Of a stretch of 10,013 nucleotides of DNA, positions 1 to 6,018 are shown piece after piece. The notes under the pieces were generated by a model, which searched no databases, had not been told where the DNA came from, and saw only the letters and a list, made by a program, of their open reading frames with translations. Made by a program: the position numbers and the translations under genes. Origin of the DNA: Chroococcidiopsidaceae cyanobacterium CP_BM_RX_35 (GTDB lineage Bacteria > Cyanobacteriota > Cyanobacteriia > Cyanobacteriales > Chroococcidiopsidaceae); assembly GCA_019242465.1 (NCBI GenBank), contig JAFAVL010000007.1, positions 1 to 10,013 on the forward strand. Reading direction: 5' to 3'. Each line of letters opens with the position of its first letter. Position 1 is the first letter of the stretch.

Positions 1-2
1 CA

Positions 3-572
3 GATTTACTTCAAAAAGTTGCAATAGAAGTTGCAGGACGCAACACAGAGCTTCCAGTTTTTCCGATGCCTCTAGTCCATGATCGCGACCTTAATAGACA
101 AATCATTCAAGTTCATCAAGCTCTAGAAAAATCTACTTCTCAGCTTGAACAACAGACATTGATCCTGGATTTGTTAGCACAATTAATTCTGCGCTGTTCA
201 GAAGATCCACCTTGTCTTGCCAAGTTAGGAAAAGAACGCCAGCCCATCGATCGCGTTCGGGCATATCTAGAAGACCATTACAATCAAGAGATCTCGTTAG
301 AGCAATTAGCACAGGTTGCGAACTTGAGTTCTTTTCATCTCAATCGATCGTTTCGTAAAACGTTCGGAATGCCGCCGCACGCTTATCAAATTCAAGTGCG
401 AATTTTGCAGGCAAAACGGCTGCTAAGAGAAGAGTGGTCGATTGAGAAAGTAGCCGCTGAAACTGGATTTGCGAGTCAAAGCCACTTTGGCTCACACTTC
501 AAGCGGCTTGTTTGTGTTACTCCGAGACGATACATCCAAGACAGCAAGAATGTGATAGATTTCGATGCTTAA
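3..572 (+). CDS. AraC-family transcriptional regulator, C-terminal part (5' end outside window)
   Basis: DNA-binding transcription activator or repressor of the AraC/XylS family. The frame is open from base 3 to the TAA at 570-572, so the gene starts before the window; the ATG at 66 is internal, because the residues before it read on smoothly. About 189 residues are visible, and family members with an N-terminal cupin-like sensor domain are usually near 280-300. The last ~100 residues form the double helix-turn-helix domain: first HTH around ISLEQLAQVANLSSFHLNR (about 291-347), second around WSIEKVAAETGFASQSHFG (about 435-491), closed by the family-typical FKRLVCVTPRRY. The region before it (about 66-240) is helical and probably links to, or ends, the missing sensor domain. 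The effector is unknown. It reads toward the GST fragment, cupin and NmrA-like genes and may control them, which is inference only. Family call is firm; target is not. Confidence 0.93.
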   Translation, partial: DLLQKVAIEVAGRNTELPVFPMPLVHDRDLNRQIIQVHQALEKSTSQLEQQTLILDLLAQLILRCSEDPPCLAKLGKERQPIDRVRAYLEDHYNQEISLEQLAQVANLSSFHLNRSFRKTFGMPPHAYQIQVRILQAKRLLREEWSIEKVAAETGFASQSHFGSHFKRLVCVTPRRYIQDSKNVIDFDA

Positions 573-592
573 AATCATTAATATCTAGGTAG

Positions 593-790
593 GTTTGTTC
601 TAGATTAAGGTCGCATAATGATGACGAGACAACTCGGCAGTCCATCAAGGAAGCATCTAATGCGCTGATTGATCGCGTGTATCAGGATTTGGACAAACAT
701 CTGGCAGGCAAAACGTATCTCGTTGGCAACCGCCGCACGATCACGGATGCCTATGCGTTTGCCATAACGATCATTGTCCTAACCTATTGA
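593..790 (+). pseudogene. Glutathione S-transferase C-terminal domain remnant
   Basis: Between the AraC-type gene and the cupin gene one frame stays open from 593 (just after a TAG at 590-592) to a TGA at 788-790, with no plausible start codon. From about 623 it reads DETTRQSIKEASNALIDRVY and then LDKHLAGKTYLVGNRRTITD, followed by AYAFA. This is the helical C-terminal domain of bacterial GSTs (pattern LD.HLAG..YLVG...TIADAY.F). The N-terminal thioredoxin-like glutathione-binding domain and the final helices are absent, so only about 60 of ~200 residues remain. The text degrades at the end (ITIIVLTY then stop), where intact GSTs usually continue with a tryptophan-containing helix. I read it as a dead fragment left by a deletion. 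Family assignment is from pattern recognition; no catalytic function is expected. Confidence 0.75.
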
Positions 791-806
791 AGTAAAGGAT
801 TTATAC

Positions 807-1319
807 ATGAACCCACAAAACAAGCCACAAGCTTTTCAAGTCAATCATGCTGAAGGTCGCGCTTACTGGGGTGTGGGCATTCTCTGGATTATGCTGGCGA
901 CTGCCGAAGATACGGATGGGCAGTATTCCTGTATAGAACAGCTGGTGCCACACGGTCCGGCAGCAGGACCTCACATCCATGAGGCGGCAGATGAAACCTT
1001 CTACATTCTGGAAGGCGAAGCCACCTTCTTTGTCGAAGACCAGCCACTCAAAGCAACCACTGGGTCGTTTGTGTCAATTCCACGGGGCACAAAACACGCT
1101 TTTCAAATCGACTCTGAAACAGCACGATTACTTAACACCTATGTGCCCGCAGGTTATGAGTACGCGATCATGGCGACGGCAGTACCCGCAGAAACACGCA
1201 CATTGCCTCCCGCTTCGCTGCCTTTTCCCGATCTAGAACAAGCCAATCAGACGCTTGAGCAAGTCATCCAGAAATATCCTGCGGCTAAAACTATCTACTT
1301 AGAAGGTTTCACAAAATAA
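807..1319 (+). CDS. Single-domain cupin protein (quercetin-dioxygenase-like fold)
   Basis: A 170-residue cytosolic protein with one cupin_2 barrel. Cupin motif 1 is seen as GPHIHEAADETFYILEGE: metal ligands are probably H56, H58 and E63. Motif 2 is GSFVSIPRGTKHAF, giving H97 as the fourth ligand. This complete 3-His/1-Glu set suggests a bound metal and possible dioxygenase or isomerase chemistry, but many such proteins have no known substrate. No signal peptide or membrane helix is visible. The ATG at 807 is supported by AAAGGA at 793-798. It begins 16 bp after the GST fragment's stop and is followed, 146 bp on, by the NmrA-like gene. Similar cupins often sit beside regulators and oxidoreductases in detoxification loci. 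Family call is strong; substrate unknown. Confidence 0.88.
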   Translation: MNPQNKPQAFQVNHAEGRAYWGVGILWIMLATAEDTDGQYSCIEQLVPHGPAAGPHIHEAADETFYILEGEATFFVEDQPLKATTGSFVSIPRGTKHAFQIDSETARLLNTYVPAGYEYAIMATAVPAETRTLPPASLPFPDLEQANQTLEQVIQKYPAAKTIYLEGFTK

Positions 1320-1390
1320 ATTGCCCGCCATCGGACGCTCTGAGTTTGGCTCCGGCAGCTCGATCGCTGGCGTGTAATTGCTCTTCAAGT

Positions 1391-1415
1391 AACGAGTCTG
1401 CCTCGTTGTATAAAT
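1391..1415 (+). promoter_or_regulatory. Possible promoter and operator of the NmrA-like gene
   Basis: A perfect 6-bp inverted repeat, AACGAG-TCTGC-CTCGTT (1391-1407), directly abuts a -10-like TATAAA (1409-1414), which lies about 50 bp before the ATG at 1466. No convincing -35 hexamer is seen. The dyad sits where a repressor or activator could act on RNA polymerase. There is no T-run after it, so it is unlikely to be a terminator of the cupin gene. Short dyads occur by chance, so this is tentative. Confidence 0.3.
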
Positions 1416-1465
1416 AGCAGCAAAAGGCAAATAAGGCAAATTCTGCAAACTTTAGAAGGAAAATC

Positions 1466-2371
1466 ATGGCTACAAAGTTGATGGTTCTGGTTGCTGGCTC
1501 TACTGGGATGCTGGGTTCTAAAATTGTTTCTGCTCTACTCGACAAAGGCAACCTTGATGTTCGCGCAATGGTGCGATCAATCGACGACAGCAATGCAGAA
1601 AATCGTAAAAAAATCGACGCAATGAAAGCCAAGGGCGCAACGATCATCGAAGGCGACGTGATGCAGCCTGAGACCCTACTGCCAGCGTGTGCAGGAGTCG
1701 ATGTTGTCGTATCTGCGATCGGTAACAATGAAGTGACTGTGCCAGGGCAGAAAAACCTGATTGATGCTGCCAAACAACAAGGTGTGAAGCGGTTTATTCC
1801 CTCCGATTACTCCGTAGACTATCGCAAGCTGGACTACGGGGACAATGACAATTTGGACAAGCGCAAGGAAGTGTTTGAGTATCTTCAGCTCATGGGTTTA
1901 GAGTACACCTTAGTTCTCAACGGGGCGTTTATGGATAGCATCGCCTATATGCCGCTGTTTGACCTGGAACATCAGACATTTCAATACTGGGGCGATGGTG
2001 AAATGCCGCTCGATTTCACGACCACTGATGATACCGCTAAGTATGTGGCGGAAGCGGTGAGTGACCCAGGCATGGCAAACACGGCACTAGAAGTAGCAGG
2101 TGATACTCTGACCCCGAAGCAGTTGAAGGCCACTTATGAAGAGGCGACGGGCACTAAATTAACCGAAAAAGTATTGGGCAGTATAGCCGAGATGCAAGCT
2201 TGGATTGCTACCAAAAAAGCGTCAGCCAGTTCACTCGACGAGTATATCTTCCAACAGTATATTTACGCGATGGTATCGGGTAAGGGCAAGCTTGATCACA
2301 TTGAGAACGATCGCTATCCCCAGATCAAACCCATGACAGTTAAGCAATTTCTAAGCAAAGGAAATTCGTAA
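1466..2371 (+). CDS. NmrA-like / isoflavone-reductase-like NAD(P)-binding protein
   Basis: A 301-residue atypical short-chain dehydrogenase fold. The dinucleotide loop is at the N-terminus: VAGSTGMLG with G11, G14 and G17, followed after the second strand by VR (R37), which favours NADP(H). RFIPSDYSVD (109-118) corresponds to the RF.PS(E/D)(F/Y) segment of plant isoflavone, phenylcoumaran and pinoresinol reductases. NLDKRKEVFEYL (129-140) holds candidate catalytic lysines in the place where that family has its conserved lysine. Later, FTTTDDTAKYVAEA and LTPKQL are typical of NmrA-family proteins. Length matches the family (~300). The start at 1466 is fixed by AGAAGGA at 1454-1460. It may reduce an aromatic or quinone-like substrate, or act as a redox-sensing regulator as NmrA does; the sequence cannot decide. 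It follows the cupin gene but probably has its own promoter. Confidence 0.87.
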   Translation: MATKLMVLVAGSTGMLGSKIVSALLDKGNLDVRAMVRSIDDSNAENRKKIDAMKAKGATIIEGDVMQPETLLPACAGVDVVVSAIGNNEVTVPGQKNLIDAAKQQGVKRFIPSDYSVDYRKLDYGDNDNLDKRKEVFEYLQLMGLEYTLVLNGAFMDSIAYMPLFDLEHQTFQYWGDGEMPLDFTTTDDTAKYVAEAVSDPGMANTALEVAGDTLTPKQLKATYEEATGTKLTEKVLGSIAEMQAWIATKKASASSLDEYIFQQYIYAMVSGKGKLDHIENDRYPQIKPMTVKQFLSKGNS

Positions 2372-2492
2372 AACGGCAGCAATTGTTTTGCTTGAAGAAA
2401 TAAGGAATCAACTACGACAGGAGTTTTTTCTATCTCTCTAAATCCCACAACTCTAGGCATACAAGGTTAAGCATCATTTAGTTTCACCTAAA
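2372..2492. other. Intergenic gap between convergent genes
   Basis: This AT-rich gap separates the NmrA-like gene from the last gene of the minus-strand run, and both transcripts should end here. I see no strong stem followed by a T-run. The only dyad is TTTAG-N6-CTAAA at 2477-2492, too weak for a confident terminator. A TTTTTT run at 2424-2429 has no good stem before it. No gene fragment was recognised on either strand. Confidence 0.5.
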
Positions 2493-2768
2493 TTAATGCA
2501 AACGCAATGATTCACGACCGCTTGATACACAATCTTCGACTTGCCAAATTTGCTTCCAATTAATCTGGGCAACCCATACTTTCTCTGTTTCTGAATATTG
2601 CACTGTCCCTTCAACTTCTAGTTCCTCACTATAGAGCCTCAACACTTGACCAACTTGCAAATCAACACGTTGATGGGATAAATCTTCAATGGTGCCGATA
2701 CAATTGAGACGCAATCGCCCTTCTAAATCTGCGTTATGGAAATCGGCAAAGATTTTTGGATAACTCAT
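2493..2768 (-). CDS. Small conserved-looking protein of unknown function (91 aa)
   Basis: I do not recognise a named family. The 91-residue product is hydrophilic, without signal peptide, membrane helix or cysteine cluster. Its middle (about residues 31-70) alternates polar and hydrophobic residues, as in VDLQVGQVLRLYSEELEVEG, followed by a tryptophan-rich stretch (VWVAQINWKQIWQVED), suggesting a small beta-barrel or beta-sandwich. The ATG at 2768 is preceded by GGAG about 10 bases upstream, so the start is credible. It lies 36 bp after the SDR-like gene and is the last member of the rsmA-ispE run, so it is probably co-transcribed. Codon use and operon position support a real gene; function is open. 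Confidence 0.7.
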   Translation of the reverse strand: MSYPKIFADFHNADLEGRLRLNCIGTIEDLSHQRVDLQVGQVLRLYSEELEVEGTVQYSETEKVWVAQINWKQIWQVEDCVSSGRESLRLH

Positions 2769-2804
2769 GAGCCTGCTCCAATCAGGACGACTGTGGGGAA
2801 GGGT

Positions 2805-3626
2805 CTAAAATCCAAAATCAATATGAATCAGCTGATAACCCGCATCTTTAATCTTTTGATTTGATACCCTTGCATTATAGGGTCGGTTACTCTGAAGGTA
2901 TTCATCCCACATAACTTTGGGTAGCTGATGTTGTTCGCACACTTTATCTAACAGTTCTCGACTAGTTAGATAGGCATCATTTACCAGGTTGTAAATACCC
3001 TGCAACCTGTGTGTCCTCGCAAATTCGATTGCTGCAACAATGTCATCTCTATGAATCCAATTGGTGGCATCATTTCCTTTCCCAGGGCGAGTTGTACCCG
3101 CAACTCGTCCAAATATCTTCTCTAGTTCCCGCCCAGGTCCATAAATTCCTCCTAGGCGGAGAATACAAACGTTGCGGTCGGGACTTGATGCTGATAGTAA
3201 TACCTGCTCTGTATCATAAAGAATCTGACCATTTGAGTTGGCAGGTGCCACCTCTGATGTTTCATCAACCCAGTCTCCATTTATGTCGCCGTAAACGGCG
3301 TAACTACCTGTGTAAATTAGTTGCTTGACAGAGGAAGTTTTCAAGAGTGAGACTAAGGTCTTGGCAGTGTGCAGATAGGTTTCTTCATAGACGTTGGGGC
3401 TAGCAGCGCCAACACTTAAAAGTACAACATCCTGGTCTTGTACCACCAGTTGTAAATTAACAAGATCGTTCCCTTTGACAACTACAACATGTGCTGCGAT
3501 CGCAGATAGGGCAGTAACGCGTTCAGGAGTCGTTGTTGTTGCCGTAACGACCATTCCCAACTGCTGCCAATGACGAGCAACGGCTGTACCAATGTAACCA
3601 CAACCAATGATAGCAACGTTCATCAC
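2805..3626 (-). CDS. SDR / NAD-dependent epimerase-like protein (YeeZ-like, atypical)
   Basis: A 272-273 residue Rossmann-fold protein of the atypical extended SDR group. The N-terminus reads VAIIGCGYIGTAVARHW, with GCGYIG as the NAD(P)-binding loop at residues 8-13. YTGSYAVYGD (105-114) holds the SDR serine strand, and NWIHRDDIVAAIEFA (189-203) is the usual epimerase-like helix. The C-terminal NARVSNQKIKDAGY is typical of the YeeZ-like subgroup. The active-site YxxxK is not intact: it reads YDTEQ (137-141), with glutamine in the lysine position, so standard dehydrogenase or epimerase chemistry is doubtful. The start is GTG at 3626 or ATG at 3623. A GAGCGAGG ribosome site lies 9 bases before the GTG and 12 before the ATG, which slightly favours GTG. 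It is fourth in the rsmA run, 40 bp after the DUF3082-like gene. Substrate unknown. Confidence 0.85.
   Translation of the reverse strand: MMNVAIIGCGYIGTAVARHWQQLGMVVTATTTTPERVTALSAIAAHVVVVKGNDLVNLQLVVQDQDVVLLSVGAASPNVYEETYLHTAKTLVSLLKTSSVKQLIYTGSYAVYGDINGDWVDETSEVAPANSNGQILYDTEQVLLSASSPDRNVCILRLGGIYGPGRELEKIFGRVAGTTRPGKGNDATNWIHRDDIVAAIEFARTHRLQGIYNLVNDAYLTSRELLDKVCEQHQLPKVMWDEYLQSNRPYNARVSNQKIKDAGYQLIHIDFGF
3496..3503. repeat. HIP1 octamer
   Basis: GCGATCGC inside the SDR-like gene. This palindrome is strongly over-represented in many cyanobacterial genomes. Confidence 0.85.
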
Positions 3627-3666
3627 CTGTTTTGACCTCGCTCCTCATTCAATTTCCTTTGACAAA

Positions 3667-4044
3667 CTAAAGCATTTTGTCGCTTGATTGAGTATCATCA
3701 GCTATCTGAGAGGCAGCAGGTTTCTTAATTAGCCGCTGCACAAAAATTTGCATAGCGAGAGCTACCAGCCCGACTGCCACTAAGCCGAATATCCCAGTTC
3801 CTAACGCACTCATCCCGACAACGAGAGTCCGAACAGCAGAGGCAATGTTCACAACAGTCGGATTGGATGAATGAATTGGCTTTGTCGCAAAAGTCTGAGC
3901 AATTGATGCCGTCAGGGAGTAGAGTGCAGTTGCTAAGCCGCCTGCAATTAGGGCTCCACTTAGACAGCGCCAAGGACCAGGGAGCGTTGCTGTAGTAGCA
4001 TCTGACTGACCTTTTGAATTGGAAGTTGATGTTAGGTTATTCAT
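3667..4044 (-). CDS. DUF3082-like two-helix membrane protein
   Basis: A 125-residue protein. The first ~25 residues are polar and serine/threonine-rich. A first membrane segment spans about 28-50 (GALIAGGLATALYSLTASIAQ core), then a polar loop containing TKPIHSSNPTVVNIASAVRT, then a second membrane segment at about 73-101 (glycine-rich, ending in QIFVQRLIKK). The pattern of GALI.GGLA.ALY.LT.SIA..FA.KPIHS..PTV.NI..AVRTLVVG matches, from memory, the DUF3082 family found in cyanobacteria and plastid-bearing organisms, where it often follows ispE. The function is unknown. It starts 48 bp after ispE on the same strand with no evident ribosome-binding site. The basic residues after helix 2 suggest a hairpin in the membrane with both ends cytoplasmic, which is inference. 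Confidence 0.82.
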   Translation of the reverse strand: MNNLTSTSNSKGQSDATTATLPGPWRCLSGALIAGGLATALYSLTASIAQTFATKPIHSSNPTVVNIASAVRTLVVGMSALGTGIFGLVAVGLVALAMQIFVQRLIKKPAASQIADDTQSSDKML

Positions 4045-4092
4045 ACTGAGTTGTGGGTAATGGATTTCAACAAGTAAGCAGTGATGGTCAAA

Positions 4093-5055
4093 TTACCCCG
4101 GACTGGGTGAGGATGAGGCAACCCGGATTCCTGTAGAGGAGAACTTCGCCAGCCAAAGCTCTAAATCGGGATCGGGTAAGACACTTCTGACTGCTGCTTT
4201 AACCTGTTGTGCCTGGTCAAAAGACTCACACAACGCAAACACTGTAGGACCAGAGCCAGACATCATTGCTCCCAAGACTCCAGATTCAAGAAGCGTCTCT
4301 CGCAGTTGTAAGACCTGCGGATAAGCTGGCAACACTATTCGCTCTAAATCATTGTGTAACAGTTGACCGATTTGCGCTCCATCCTGATGGATGATTGCTT
4401 TCACCATTGGTCCAGAATGGACGCTAGCAGCACGAGATGCTAAATCCTGCGGCTTGTTAACATAAGTACTGCCAAACTGCTGCCGATAAGTTTGATAAGC
4501 CCAAGGCGTGGAGACTGTCAAGCTCTGGTATTTCCCTAATACGACATGGAGATGATCCAAACTGAGGAGAGGAGAGAGTTGGTCGCCTCGCCCTGTGGCG
4601 ATCGCCGTTCCCCCTGCAACACAAAAAGGTACATCCGAGCCCAGCCTAGCTGCTAGTTCTTGTAATTCTGACTGGGTTAATGCCAAATCCCAGAGCAAAT
4701 TCAGCCCGACTAAAACTGCCGCTGCATCTGTGGACCCCCCAGCTAGCCCAGCTGCTACGGGAATACGCTTGTGGATGATAATTTCTACCCCACCATACTG
4801 GGCAAAAGCGTCAGGGAATTGTGCTGCCACCAATTCAGCTGCAAGTGCCGCTAGGTTACTTTTGTCTTGCGGCACTTGCGGGTGAGTACAGTGAACGCGG
4901 ATTTTATCAGTGCTTAGCGGACGCAAATCAATTTGATCTGCTAAATCGATGCTTTGCAGCACCATGACCAGTTCGTGATAGCCATCTGGGCGATCGCCCA
5001 GAATTTCCAGATACAAATTGATTTTGGCTGGAGCAATCAAGGAGTAGGAACGCAT
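4093..5055 (-). CDS. ispE: 4-diphosphocytidyl-2-C-methyl-D-erythritol kinase (IspE)
   Basis: GHMP-family kinase that phosphorylates the 2-hydroxyl of CDP-methylerythritol using ATP. This is the fourth step of the MEP route to IPP and DMAPP, in the cytosol. The 320-residue product is slightly longer than the ~280-300 usual for bacteria. Substrate motif APAKINLYLEILGDRPDGYHEL is at the N-terminus with K11, the counterpart of the catalytic-site lysine. The ATP loop IPVAAGLAGGSTDAAA spans about 98-113. GSDVPF gives D141, the expected catalytic aspartate. GAMMSGSGPTVFAL (262-275) is GHMP motif 3. The C-terminal tail (SSSPSPG) is a small lineage-specific extension. Its ATG lies inside rsmA (19-bp overlap), indicating translational coupling. 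It supplies precursors for carotenoids, chlorophyll tails, quinones and hopanoids. Confidence 0.97.
   Translation of the reverse strand: MRSYSLIAPAKINLYLEILGDRPDGYHELVMVLQSIDLADQIDLRPLSTDKIRVHCTHPQVPQDKSNLAALAAELVAAQFPDAFAQYGGVEIIIHKRIPVAAGLAGGSTDAAAVLVGLNLLWDLALTQSELQELAARLGSDVPFCVAGGTAIATGRGDQLSPLLSLDHLHVVLGKYQSLTVSTPWAYQTYRQQFGSTYVNKPQDLASRAASVHSGPMVKAIIHQDGAQIGQLLHNDLERIVLPAYPQVLQLRETLLESGVLGAMMSGSGPTVFALCESFDQAQQVKAAVRSVLPDPDLELWLAKFSSTGIRVASSSPSPG
4598..4605. repeat. HIP1 octamer
   Basis: GCGATCGC inside ispE, within the codons for the TAIATGRG stretch. Confidence 0.85.
4987..5000. repeat. HIP1 octamer in a longer palindrome
   Basis: The octamer at 4990-4997 is flanked symmetrically, making a 14-bp perfect palindrome TGGGCGATCGCCCA within the start of ispE. 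It encodes the GDRPDG turn. Confidence 0.85.
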
Positions 5056-5861
5056 AATCTATTACTTAGGTATACCCACTGAGCCACGCTGAGGTCTTCG
5101 GCGCGAACTTGAGGGTTTACCTCTAATTGTTCCAGCAAGTGGTTAAGCAGATCGCGCTCTACTATCCCTTTCAAATTATTGCGTAACATTTTACGCTTGG
5201 CGGCAAAACCCTGTTTCACTAGCTTCTCCAGGTATAGAGGATCGACTGCGGCTGGTGCCATCAGTCGAGGACGCAACCGCACCACAGCTGAGTCTACTTT
5301 TGGTGGTGGGTAGAAAGCACTAGCTGGCACTGGGCAGATGAGTTCACACGCTGCCAAATACTGTACTCGTACTGATAGCGCTCCAAAGGCTTTCGACCCT
5401 GGTCTAGCATATAGCCGTTCTGCCACTTCTTTCTGTACCAATAGGACAATCGAGTCAAAACGTTCAGTTGCTGGGTTAGCGATTGTGCCGAGCAACTTTT
5501 CCAAGATTGGTCCTGTAATGTTGTAAGGAATATTTGCTACGACTTTATTAAGTTTTTGAAAGGCTGGAAACGCTGCTAAGTGGGTCGGTAAATCTAGCGA
5601 GAGGATATCGCCTTGCAGGAGTAAAAATTTTTCAGTTTGCCCCAGTTGTTGAGTCAATGACTGACATAAATCCTGGTCTATTTCGACAGCTACAACTGAC
5701 TGGGCAAGGGGTAATAAGCGGCGAGTTAGTACCCCAGTTCCAGGACCAATTTCTAGAATGCGATCGCACTTAGTAATTTCTGCTGCTTGAATTATTTGAT
5801 TGAGCGCTTTATCACTTTTCAGCCAGTGTTGAGCAAATTGCTTGCGCGGTCTTAGTCCCAT
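5037..5861 (-). CDS. rsmA: 16S rRNA (adenine1518-N6/adenine1519-N6)-dimethyltransferase (RsmA/KsgA)
   Basis: SAM-dependent enzyme that dimethylates two adjacent adenines in helix 45 at the 3' end of 16S rRNA, late in small-subunit assembly; its loss typically gives kasugamycin resistance. The 274-residue protein is of normal length. RPRKQFAQHWL (4-14) is the family N-terminus. SAM motif I is EIGPGTGVLT (37-46) and the acidic residues of motif II are in VAVEID (57-62). Motif IV is NIPYN (110-114), the target-adenine site. FYPPPKVDSAVVRLRP (183-198) is the conserved segment before the C-terminal helical domain, which contains AAKRKMLRNNLK. The ATG at 5861 has no clear Shine-Dalgarno. It is first in the minus-strand run and overlaps ispE by 19 bp; rsmA-ispE pairing is common in bacteria. 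Confidence 0.97.
   Translation of the reverse strand: MGLRPRKQFAQHWLKSDKALNQIIQAAEITKCDRILEIGPGTGVLTRRLLPLAQSVVAVEIDQDLCQSLTQQLGQTEKFLLLQGDILSLDLPTHLAAFPAFQKLNKVVANIPYNITGPILEKLLGTIANPATERFDSIVLLVQKEVAERLYARPGSKAFGALSVRVQYLAACELICPVPASAFYPPPKVDSAVVRLRPRLMAPAAVDPLYLEKLVKQGFAAKRKMLRNNLKGIVERDLLNHLLEQLEVNPQVRAEDLSVAQWVYLSNRLCVPTP
5760..5767. repeat. HIP1 octamer
   Basis: GCGATCGC in rsmA, just before the codons of SAM motif I. It is the fourth copy in 2.3 kb; none was found in the first 2.4 kb or in ppk1 and hpnH. Confidence 0.85.
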
Positions 5862-6018
5862 GTAGAATTTAGTAGTTTTCTCTGATTCTAGGCTTCCCGG
5901 ATAAATTAAGTGGAACTAGCCCGGAACACCAGCTTAGATTGGATGTGACCTTGTAAACTTTCTATTTTCAGGAATTTCTGAGAAGATCGTCAGTACTTGC
6001 TTTAACCCAGAACCAACC
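5862..6018. promoter_or_regulatory. Divergent promoter region of rsmA and ppk1
   Basis: The two genes are transcribed away from each other, so both promoters should lie in these 157 bp. On the minus strand a -10-like TAGAAT (complement of 5885-5890) sits about 25 bp before the rsmA start, without a good -35. For ppk1 no convincing promoter hexamers were found. A near-perfect 14-bp dyad, TCAGGAATTTCTGA (5968-5981, one mismatched pair), lies 37 bp before the ppk1 ATG. No gene fragment is seen. Confidence 0.5.

Noticed and set aside
66..572. Full AraC-type gene starting at the ATG at 66
   Set aside because: The frame is open to the window edge with sensible sequence upstream, and a 168-residue product would lack the usual N-terminal domain and has no ribosome site.
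1309..1773. Minus-strand frame of 154 codons
   Set aside because: It mostly lies antisense to the well-supported NmrA-like gene, has no recognisable domain and a composition typical of a shadow frame.
2424..2429. T-run as terminator of the NmrA-like gene
   Set aside because: No stable GC-rich stem precedes it on the plus strand.
3011..3328. Plus-strand frame of 105 codons
   Set aside because: Antisense to the SDR-like gene, no family features and no ribosome site.
6001..6008. Possible Pho-box half site (TTTAACCC) before ppk1
   Set aside because: Cyanobacterial Pho boxes need about three spaced 8-bp repeats; only one loose match is present and it is too close to the start codon.
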